A stretch of 64,000 nucleotides of DNA from GCA-016699835 sp964543905 (lineage in GTDB: Bacteria; Planctomycetota; Phycisphaerae; Phycisphaerales; UBA1924). This document shows, piece by piece, positions 23,447 through 31,402 of the stretch. Position 1 is the stretch's first letter; each line of letters begins with the position of its first letter. A program made the position numbers and the translations under genes. The notes under the pieces are model-generated. The model saw only the letters and a list, made by a program, of their open reading frames with translations, searched no databases and was not told the DNA's origin. Location of the stretch: assembly GCA_964543905.1 (NCBI GenBank), contig CAZIZO010000003.1, forward strand, positions 62,001-126,000, written 5' to 3'.

Positions 23447-25483
23447 ATGGCCCTTCCCCTCCCACTCCGAGCCGGCGTCGCCCCGCTTGCCGCATGCTTC
23501 CTCGTGGCCCCCGCCCACCTCGCCTGCGCCCAGACGGGCTCGCTTCCCCACCATGAGCGAAGGCTTGTCGTGGACACGGGCCTGATCTCCGTTCCCGATT
23601 CGGACCTCGCGACCCTTCCGACCCTCCTCTTTTCGACGGAGGTTCGAGTGCCGGGCGCCGCGTGGCTTCGTCTGTGGTTTGCCGACACCCTCCTCCCGGG
23701 CGATCCCGCCGCCGACGGTGCCTTCCTTCGCCTCACCTCGCTTCTCGACGGCGCCACCCAGCACCTCGATGCCCAGTCCCTTGCCTGGTGGTCCAACTCC
23801 TCCGCCTACTTCAACGGCGACGCCGTTCGTCTCGAACTCTTTGCCTTTCCTTCCACGGGCGAGGCGCGCGTCGCGATCCACCGCGTCACCGTCGGAGAGA
23901 TTCCCACCTACGCCGATCGCTCCATCTGCGGCACCGTCGATGATCGCACCCTCTCCTCCGATCCACGCACCGGGCGAGAGATCGTCGTCGGGGTCAACAG
24001 CCCGTGCACCGCCTGGCTCATCGACGACGCCAACCGCACCTTGCTCTCCGCGGGACACTGCGCCCCCGCCCCGCCCTCGGTCATCCAGTTCAACTGCCCA
24101 CTCTCCGACGCCAGCGGCGTCGCCCAGCACCCTCCGCCTGCCGATCAATATCCCATCGACGGCACATCGCCCCAAACCGTCAACGGCGGCATCGGCAACG
24201 ACTTCTCCTATTTCGGCACCCTGCCCAACTCCGAAACCGGGCGCACCGCGTATCAATCCCAGCGTTCCACCTTCCGCCTCGCCTCCGCCGCGCCAACCTC
24301 CACCGCCGGCCGAACCATCCGCATCACCGGATACGGGTCCACCTCCACGGGCGTCAGCCGCACCTGGAACTTCGCCCAGAAAACGCACGTCGGGCCCTAT
24401 GTGGCGCTCAGCGGCACCACCGTTCGCTACGCCACCGACACCACGGGCGGGAACTCCGGGTCCGCCGTCGAAGACCTCTTGACCGGGCTCGCCATCGGCG
24501 TCCACACCCACGCCGGCTGCTCGTCCACGGGCGGGTCAAACCAAGGCACCGCGATCCAGTTGCCCGCGTTGCAAACCGCGCTGGCGAACCCCAGAGGCGT
24601 CTGCCTCAGCGGCCGCGCGCCATCCGCGCCCGACGCCTCGATCTTCCTCGCGGGCGATCTCAACAACACCGCCGGTTCGATCAACACCACCACCGGCGCA
24701 TACTCCACAACAGTGGGGCAGGACGCGGGCCTGGTTCGTCTCCAGGGGCTTGCCGTTGATCCCTTCGGGAGCCGCCTCTTCGCCCTCGCCGATCAGCGTC
24801 TGATCTATCCGCTCGGCAGCCCCGTCCAATCCTCGTGGCCCATCACCGGAACCAGCGAAACGCTCAACGCCCTCGCCTTCGATGCGCAGACCCGAACGCT
24901 CTATGCCATCGCCCAGGCCACCGGGCAGTTGTTCCGCCTCAGCCCCACGGGCGTGGCCACGCCCCTCGGCCTGCCCCAGGGCGGTCGCGTCGGCGCACTC
25001 GAGTTCGATCATGCACGCCGCGTCCTCTTCGCCCTCGACGACACCACTTCCAACGCCGGCACTCGCCTCATCCGCATCGACACCTCCGAGGGCTCCCACG
25101 CGCTCGTCGGTCCGCTCGGCGCCGGCATCACCGACTGCAACGGCCTCGCTTCCAACGGCACCCTCTTCACCGCCGACGCCGTCAACCGCAACCTGTATCG
25201 CATCAATCCCGACACCGGCGCCGCCACCCTCGTCGGCGCGACCCAGGCCATGCTCGGGGCCTCCTTCGGGATGGCCGGATTTGATCCCGTTCCCCGTTGC
25301 TTTGCCGATGTCAACGGCGACGCCGGTGTCTCCATCGACGACCTGCTCCTCTACCTTGACCTCTTCGCCCAAGGACAACTCGCCGCCGACATCGACGACG
25401 GTTCGCGCTCGGGCCTCATGGACGGCGGCGTCACCATCGACGATCTCCTCTGGTATCTTGCCCGCTTCGAAGAGGGGTGCTGA
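23447..25483 (+). CDS. Secreted trypsin-like serine protease with GC-type dockerin
   Basis: 678 residues from ATG 23447. A signal peptide ends near LACAQ. The chymotrypsin-fold protease occupies about 155-390: His204 in TLLSAGHCAP, Asp252 in GNDFSYFG and Ser337 in TGGNSGSAV form a complete catalytic triad. Residues 400-610 are a propeller-like repeat (LQGLAVDPFGSRLFALAD, LNALAFDAQTRTLYAIA). The dockerin tail has a first loop, DVNGDAGVSIDDLL, in canonical form and a second with the long insertion, ending ARFEEGC. It is probably exported and self-contained for extracellular proteolysis. The ATG choice agrees with the promoter just upstream. Confidence 0.88.
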   Translation: MALPLPLRAGVAPLAACFLVAPAHLACAQTGSLPHHERRLVVDTGLISVPDSDLATLPTLLFSTEVRVPGAAWLRLWFADTLLPGDPAADGAFLRLTSLLDGATQHLDAQSLAWWSNSSAYFNGDAVRLELFAFPSTGEARVAIHRVTVGEIPTYADRSICGTVDDRTLSSDPRTGREIVVGVNSPCTAWLIDDANRTLLSAGHCAPAPPSVIQFNCPLSDASGVAQHPPPADQYPIDGTSPQTVNGGIGNDFSYFGTLPNSETGRTAYQSQRSTFRLASAAPTSTAGRTIRITGYGSTSTGVSRTWNFAQKTHVGPYVALSGTTVRYATDTTGGNSGSAVEDLLTGLAIGVHTHAGCSSTGGSNQGTAIQLPALQTALANPRGVCLSGRAPSAPDASIFLAGDLNNTAGSINTTTGAYSTTVGQDAGLVRLQGLAVDPFGSRLFALADQRLIYPLGSPVQSSWPITGTSETLNALAFDAQTRTLYAIAQATGQLFRLSPTGVATPLGLPQGGRVGALEFDHARRVLFALDDTTSNAGTRLIRIDTSEGSHALVGPLGAGITDCNGLASNGTLFTADAVNRNLYRINPDTGAATLVGATQAMLGASFGMAGFDPVPRCFADVNGDAGVSIDDLLLYLDLFAQGQLAADIDDGSRSGLMDGGVTIDDLLWYLARFEEGC

Positions 25484-25717
25484 GCGTCCGCTCATCCGCA
25501 TCCAAATCGGCACACCCGAACGGGCGCGCACAACCCACGTCACTGCAGCGCCGGCCTCCCGTTTTCGGACGGACGTGCTCGGGCGTTCCACCAGATTCGT
25601 GGTGACTTTGCGTCTCCCTACAGATCGCCGTCAAGACCGATCGCGTATCCTTGTCGTCGCGCGGGAGGGGGGGCCATCGCGCCGGGCGGGTTGAGGATTG
25701 GATCAGGAGAGATTCGG

Positions 25718-27952
25718 ATGAGCGGACATGCCGTTGGACGTTCATGGGGACGCCTTCTCGGGGTCGGTGCGGCGCTTTCGTTGCTCGCCGGTGGCGCGAG
25801 CGCGCAACTCCGCATCGTCACGTGGAACGTCACCAACTACGGCACGACGTCCACCACGCGCAATCCCGACTTCCAGACGTGCATCTACGGCGTCGTTCCT
25901 TCGGGCCTCCCCCTCGCCGGGCAATCCATGAATCCCGACGTCTTTGTTGGGCAGGAGTTCACCTCCGCGACCGCCGTGACCAACTTTCTGAACATGCTCA
26001 ACACCGCACCGGGAAGTCCGGGCGATTGGGCCGCCGCTCCCTTTGTCAACGGGAACGACACCGACAGCGCGTTCTTTTACCGCACCAGCAAGGTCGTGCT
26101 GGTGGGCGGCGCGGGTGTCGTCGTCGCCGTGGGCGGGGGCGATACGTGCAATCAACCCCGAAACACCATGCGATATGACATTCGCCCCGTAGGCTACACC
26201 AGCCCGGGCGCGACGGTCGGGATCTACAGCGTCCACCTCAAGGCCCAGGGCAGCGATGCCGCGTGCCCCTCGGGCGAAAACTCCTTTGGTCGCCGACTCC
26301 TCGAATGCCAGCGCATCCGCGACAACGCCGAGGGCGTGAACACCAACGGCCCGGGCACGGGTCTCCCCGCGGGCTACCACTTCATCGTCGCGGGCGATTT
26401 CAACATTCAGACGTCGTCCGCCGCCGACTGGCAGGAACTCGTCGGCTCGCAAGTGAACAACGCCGGGCAGTGCTTCGATCCCATCAACTCGCCTGGGTCT
26501 TGGAACAACAACGCCACCTATCGCTGGGTCCACACGCAGGACCAGGCGACGCAGGTCGATGACCGATTCGACATCATCCTCACCTCCATCGGGCTCGTCG
26601 ATGGGCCGGGGTTCAACTACATCGGCGATCCCCTCCTCAACTACAACACCCTCGCCGCCAGCCGATCCACCTGGAACCTCCCGGAACATTCGTACCGGTG
26701 CTGGGGGCAAGACGGTGGGAGTTACAACCTCACGCTGCGCACCACGGGCAACACGATGGTCGGGCCCGTCATCGCCCAGGCCCTCATCAACACCGCGAAT
26801 GGCAACGGGCACCTTCCCGTTTTCGCCGACTTCCGAGTGCCGGCGAAGGCCTCCTCGCCCGCGTCGATCAACTTCGGCCAAGTCCAACTCGGTGCCGCCG
26901 CGACCCAGCCCCTCGTCGTCACCAACGCGGGCGACACCGTCACATGGACCACCAGCGGGATCGCCTCCCTCAACTACACGCTCGCGGCCTCGTCGGGCTT
27001 CACCGCACCCTCAGGCTCCTTCATCGAATCCCCCGGCGGAGGGGGGAACACGCACACCATCTCCATGAACACCGCGACGCTGGGCCTCAAGTCCGGCACC
27101 ATCACCATTTCCTCCGATGACCCCGATCAGCCGACACGCGTCGTGAACGTCACGGGTGAAGTGGTCCTTCCGCCCAACGTGCCCCCGATCGCCAACGCCG
27201 GTCCGGACCAGAACCTCATCGACTCGGACCTCGGCGGCACCGAGCCCGTCACCCTCAACGGCTCGGCAAGCCACGACCCCGACGGGACCATCGTTCAATA
27301 CCGCTGGTCCGAGGGCCCGACGACGCTGGCCACCAGTGCTTCCCCGACCAGCCTGATCACGCTCGGCCTGGGGGTCCACACGATCCAACTCGAGGTCACC
27401 GATGATCGCGGAGGGATCGCCTCCGACACCCTCGTGGTCACCATCACCCAACCGCCCAATGTGCCCCCGATCGCCGACGCCGGCGCGGATCAATCCGTCG
27501 TCGATGTGGACAACAGCGGGAGTGAGAGCGTGACGCTCAACGCCTCCGCGAGCAATGACCCCGATGGCGCGATCGTCGATTACCAATGGGTCGAGGGCTC
27601 CAACATCCTCGACCAGGGACCGAACGCGACCTCCGTGGTGGTGCTGGGCGTGGGAGTTCACACCATCTCGCTCCACGTCACCGACAATCGCGGGGGCACC
27701 GCGACCGACGTGGTCGTGGTCACCGTCGAGGCCGGTTCGCCGACCTGCATTGCCGACGTGGACGATGGCAGCGGGACGGGCGTTCCTGACGGCGGGGTGA
27801 CGATCGACGACCTTCTCTACTACCTCGTGATCTTCGAGGCCGGGTCGCTGGACTCGGATGTGGATGACGGAACTTTCACGGGCACGCTCGACGGCGGCGT
27901 GACGATCGATGACCTGTTGTACTTCCTCTACCGCTTCGAGAGCGGGTGTTAG
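25718..27952 (+). CDS. Secreted EEP-family nuclease/phosphatase with PKD domains and GC-type dockerin
   Basis: 744 residues from ATG 25718, with AGGAGAG upstream. After a signal peptide, an endonuclease/exonuclease/phosphatase domain spans roughly 30-375: LRIVTWNVTNY at the start, VGQEF (Glu metal ligand), HFIVAGDFNIQT (GDFN motif) and LPEHSYRC near the end. An ASH/choice-of-anchor-like beta domain follows (about 378-485), then two PKD-like domains (about 488 and 582 onward) with VANAGPDQNLID-like openings. The end is two dockerin-like repeats and FESGC. The substrate may be nucleic acid or a phosphoester lipid; the sequence does not decide. Confidence 0.88.
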   Translation: MSGHAVGRSWGRLLGVGAALSLLAGGASAQLRIVTWNVTNYGTTSTTRNPDFQTCIYGVVPSGLPLAGQSMNPDVFVGQEFTSATAVTNFLNMLNTAPGSPGDWAAAPFVNGNDTDSAFFYRTSKVVLVGGAGVVVAVGGGDTCNQPRNTMRYDIRPVGYTSPGATVGIYSVHLKAQGSDAACPSGENSFGRRLLECQRIRDNAEGVNTNGPGTGLPAGYHFIVAGDFNIQTSSAADWQELVGSQVNNAGQCFDPINSPGSWNNNATYRWVHTQDQATQVDDRFDIILTSIGLVDGPGFNYIGDPLLNYNTLAASRSTWNLPEHSYRCWGQDGGSYNLTLRTTGNTMVGPVIAQALINTANGNGHLPVFADFRVPAKASSPASINFGQVQLGAAATQPLVVTNAGDTVTWTTSGIASLNYTLAASSGFTAPSGSFIESPGGGGNTHTISMNTATLGLKSGTITISSDDPDQPTRVVNVTGEVVLPPNVPPIANAGPDQNLIDSDLGGTEPVTLNGSASHDPDGTIVQYRWSEGPTTLATSASPTSLITLGLGVHTIQLEVTDDRGGIASDTLVVTITQPPNVPPIADAGADQSVVDVDNSGSESVTLNASASNDPDGAIVDYQWVEGSNILDQGPNATSVVVLGVGVHTISLHVTDNRGGTATDVVVVTVEAGSPTCIADVDDGSGTGVPDGGVTIDDLLYYLVIFEAGSLDSDVDDGTFTGTLDGGVTIDDLLYFLYRFESGC

Positions 27953-28392
27953 GACCGAGAACGACGTCGCCCGCGAACAACGATGGTGTTCGGACATTCG
28001 TCCGAGTTGGCTCGGCGGTCCGTTGCGCGGGGTAGATCTGGGTCGCGGGGTGTGGCTTTGATTCTCGCGATCGGCAGTCTTTTTTGAGATCGTCTGAAAC
28101 AGGCTGGCAAACGACGCGCGTATCTGGTATGAAAGAGCAACGGCACGCCGTTGAGGTCGGCCCATTGGGCCGGGTGACGGGGCGGCCAGAGTTCACGGGC
28201 GGCAGATTGGGGATTTGTTCGCTCTGCGAGGATTGGGGCTCGGCGGTCCTGTGCGGCCTTGAACGCACTTCGTCGGGCGATTCGCAGGGTTCGGAATCGG
28301 AAGTGGCGGGGCGCGGGCCTCGCGTGGCGAGTTGTCGAGTCCAGCGTCGCCCGAGGAATCGGGACTGGCGCGCAGCAATAAGGGAAGCGGAC
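27953..28392. other. Intergenic region near the strand-composition switch
   Basis: 440 nt without a supported gene. A small perfect hairpin (TCGGAC/GTCCGA, 27990-28005) and a T-rich patch near 28080 are visible. I found no cluster of DnaA boxes. Possible promoter elements for the next gene (TGGCAA, then TATGAA 17 nt on, near 28105-28135) are weak. The frame of the next gene opens at 28084, but this upstream part does not look like protein. Confidence 0.4.
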
Positions 28393-31311
28393 ATGCGCAA
28401 AGTGAGAGCGGTGGGTCGTCGCGGCTCGTGGACGAGCGTCGCGATGGGCGTGGCAATGTCGATCTGCGCCGGCTTGGCGTGCAGCGCGAGCGCGGTGGAG
28501 GGACTTCCCGCGTCGAAGTTCGCGTCGTACACGCAACCGGACGTGCGCCTGCCGCAGGCGACCAACGACCTGATGACGCGCGTGCCGGGCGTGCGCGCGA
28601 GCACGCTCGACGGTCGCGTGGCGCATCTCTTTGGCATGCCCATGAACTCGGCGGGGACGGCGGACGCGGCGATGCAGGACTGGATGAAGACGAACGCGGG
28701 TGCGTTGGGCGTCCCGAACCTGGATGTACGTGTGGAATGGGCCGACGAACTCGATATGGGCCGCTTGACGGTGTATGCGGGGAAGCAGTTCATGGACGGC
28801 GTGCCGGTGGAGTACGGGCTGACGCGCGTGCTGGTGCTGAACACGGCGACGGATCACCGCGTGGTGTCGGTGGGCGCGAAGTTGGCGCAGCCCCCGTCGG
28901 GCGGGTTCAAGCCCGACGCGGTGGGCGCGGCGGACGCGGTGCTTGCGGTGCAGAAGATGCAGGCGTTCCGGGACCTGACGATCTGGGGCGATCCGGAGAT
29001 GGTGGTGTTCACGGGGCAGGACGAGTTTGACCAGCCGATCGAGGCGGTGCGGGCGTGGAAGTTCACGGGCGAGCACGCGAATCCCGAGGCGATGCGCACC
29101 TTCACGTTCTTCGTGGACGCGGCGAGCGGGGACTTGGTGCACGCCCGCTACGACATCCATCAGATCGACGTGACGGGCAACGTGCAGGCGTGGATCACGC
29201 CGGCCCCGCTGGGCAACGCGGCCGCCGACCACGCGGGCAATCCGCCCGCGCTCCGAGGCGTGCCGGACATCCGCGTACGCATCAACGGGAGCGACGCGAC
29301 CTCGGCGTTCACGGACGACAACGGCAACTTCACGATTCCCTGGGCGGGCACCACGCCCGTCACGGTCGATTGCAGCGTCGGGAATGGTGAATGGGTGGAC
29401 GTCGCCGACGCGGTCGGGCTGGCCTTGCAGAGCGCGAGCGCGACCGTGACCCCGGGCACGCCCGTGAACTTCGTTCTCAATGGGCCCACGGGACGTTCCG
29501 AGCAAACGACCGCCCACGTCAACGCGTTCACCTACGTCACGCTGACGCACAACCACTGGAAGCAGTACGCCCCGACGAGCACGGTGCTGGACCTCAATGT
29601 CGTGGCCAACACGCAGGTCAGCGGGACGTGCAACGCGTTCTTCAGCCCCGCGAACCTGACCACCAACTACTACAACTCGGGCGGCGGGTGCAACAACACC
29701 GCGTTCAGCAGCGTGGTTTCGCACGAGTACGGGCACTACATCGTCAACCGCCTGGGCCTCGCGCAGGGCGGGTTCGGCGAGGGCTTCGGCGACACGATGT
29801 CGATGATGATGTACGACGATCCGGTCATCGGCCGCTTCTTCCAGACCTCCGGCAACCCGGTGCGCACGCCCGACACCGCGAACCAGCAGTATCCCTGCAC
29901 CAGCACCGCCGTCCATACCTGCGGGCAGATCCTCGGCAACATCGTGTGGGAGATTCGGCGGTCCTATGGCAACCTCCTGGGCGCGACGCTCGGGCGTGAA
30001 CTCGCTCGCCAGCAGCACGTCGATTGGGCCCGCATCACCACGGGCGGCACGGGCACCAACACACTCAACTCCGCCCACCCCTTGACCGCCGAGCAGTGGC
30101 TCACGATCGACGACAACGACGGGAACATCGGGAACGGCACGCCGCACTACGCCCAGATCTGCGGCGCCTTCGCGCAGGGCGGGATCACCTGCCCCACGCT
30201 GGACCTCCTCAACTTTGAGTATCCCGACGGGCTCCCCACGCAGATCAGCCCGTCGGCGGGCGCGACCTTCCGCGTGAACGTGGTGGCGGCGTCCGGCGGG
30301 TCGCCCCAGCCCGGGACCGGCCGCCTGTATTACAGCGTGAACGGCGGCGCGATCTCCAACGTCGCGATGACGCAGGGCGCCCCGAACCAGTACACGGCGA
30401 CGATTCCCCCCGCGTCGTGCGGCTCGCAGGTGCAGTACTACGTCAGCGCCCAGGCCGTGGGCGGCACGGTCGTGCTCGATCCGGATGGGGCACCGGCATC
30501 GACCAACTCGGCGATCGCGGGCTCGTCCGTCACGGCCACCTTCACCGACACCTTCGAATCGGCGGGCGCGTGGGTCGTGGGCCCGAACACCGCCACGACG
30601 GGCCTCTGGGAGCGTGGCAATCCGAACGGCTCGGCGGCGCAGCCCGAGGATGATCACACCCCAGGCGACGGCGTCAACTGCTACTTCACGGGCCAGGCCG
30701 CCGTGGGCGCCGCGGTCGGGACCAACGACGTCGACGGCGGGGCGACGCTGCTCACCAGCCCCACCTTCGACGCCTCCGGCGGATGCACCGCGTTCGTCGA
30801 GTACTGGCGATGGTACAACAACAGCGCGGGCTCGGCCCCGTACGAGGACTCCCTGGTCGTGCAAATCTCGAGCAACAACGGCTCCACCTGGACCACCCTC
30901 GAGACGATCGGGCCCGGGAGCGCGGCGGACAACGCGGACGTCATCGGGGGATGGCGCTTCAGCCAGATCAATCTCGCCGATGTTCCGGGCCTCGCCCGGA
31001 CGAGCACGATGAAGGTGCGATTCACGGCGGCGGACTTGGGCACCGGCTCGATCGTCGAGGCCGCGGTCGATGATTTCCGTGTCGTGGTCGTCGGCAACGC
31101 GGGGTGCGTGGCGGACGTGGACAACGGGAGCGGGACGGGCACGCCCGACGGCGGCGTGACGATCGACGATCTCCTCTACTACCTCGGCATCTTCGAGGCC
31201 GGCAGCGTCGCGGCGGACGTGGACGACGGGAGTGGGACGGGCACGCCCGACGGGGGCGTGACGATCGACGACCTGCTCTACTTCCTCGCGCGATTCGAGG
31301 CCGGGTGCTGA
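28393..31311 (+). CDS. Secreted M36/fungalysin-like metalloprotease with GC-type dockerin
   Basis: 972 residues from ATG 28393, preceded by AAGGGAAG. A signal peptide (MGVAMSICAGLACSASA) is followed by an FTP-type propeptide region (GRVAHLFGMPMNSAG, KQFMDGVPVEYGLTRVLV). The catalytic zinc site is H444-E-Y-G-H448 with a third ligand, Glu463, in GEGFGDTMS, the spacing seen in gluzincins such as M36. Downstream are Ig-like and jelly-roll-like regions and then two dockerin-like repeats ending ARFEAGC. It is predicted to be a secreted zymogen. Codon choice here is G-rich at third positions, unlike the C-ending codons of the exoprotein genes to its left. Confidence 0.86.
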   Translation: MRKVRAVGRRGSWTSVAMGVAMSICAGLACSASAVEGLPASKFASYTQPDVRLPQATNDLMTRVPGVRASTLDGRVAHLFGMPMNSAGTADAAMQDWMKTNAGALGVPNLDVRVEWADELDMGRLTVYAGKQFMDGVPVEYGLTRVLVLNTATDHRVVSVGAKLAQPPSGGFKPDAVGAADAVLAVQKMQAFRDLTIWGDPEMVVFTGQDEFDQPIEAVRAWKFTGEHANPEAMRTFTFFVDAASGDLVHARYDIHQIDVTGNVQAWITPAPLGNAAADHAGNPPALRGVPDIRVRINGSDATSAFTDDNGNFTIPWAGTTPVTVDCSVGNGEWVDVADAVGLALQSASATVTPGTPVNFVLNGPTGRSEQTTAHVNAFTYVTLTHNHWKQYAPTSTVLDLNVVANTQVSGTCNAFFSPANLTTNYYNSGGGCNNTAFSSVVSHEYGHYIVNRLGLAQGGFGEGFGDTMSMMMYDDPVIGRFFQTSGNPVRTPDTANQQYPCTSTAVHTCGQILGNIVWEIRRSYGNLLGATLGRELARQQHVDWARITTGGTGTNTLNSAHPLTAEQWLTIDDNDGNIGNGTPHYAQICGAFAQGGITCPTLDLLNFEYPDGLPTQISPSAGATFRVNVVAASGGSPQPGTGRLYYSVNGGAISNVAMTQGAPNQYTATIPPASCGSQVQYYVSAQAVGGTVVLDPDGAPASTNSAIAGSSVTATFTDTFESAGAWVVGPNTATTGLWERGNPNGSAAQPEDDHTPGDGVNCYFTGQAAVGAAVGTNDVDGGATLLTSPTFDASGGCTAFVEYWRWYNNSAGSAPYEDSLVVQISSNNGSTWTTLETIGPGSAADNADVIGGWRFSQINLADVPGLARTSTMKVRFTAADLGTGSIVEAAVDDFRVVVVGNAGCVADVDNGSGTGTPDGGVTIDDLLYYLGIFEAGSVAADVDDGSGTGTPDGGVTIDDLLYFLARFEAGC

Positions 31312-31330
31312 TCGACGAACGTGCGTTTCA

Positions 31331-31360
31331 CGAGGGCCGAGGCGAGAGTCTCGGCCCTCG
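31331..31360 (+). terminator. Hairpin terminator candidate after the M36-like gene
   Basis: An 11-bp perfect stem (CGAGGGCCGAG at 31331-31341 and its complement at 31350-31360) with an 8-nt loop. Only CTTTGT follows, so termination may be partial. Confidence 0.55.
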
Positions 31361-31402
31361 CTTTGTCGGACGGATTCGTACACGACGCACACGGAGCAGA
31401 GC

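Noticed and set aside
27953..28392. Replication origin with DnaA boxes
   Set aside because: The composition switch is real, but I found no DnaA-box cluster and no dnaA or dnaN, so an origin is not annotated.
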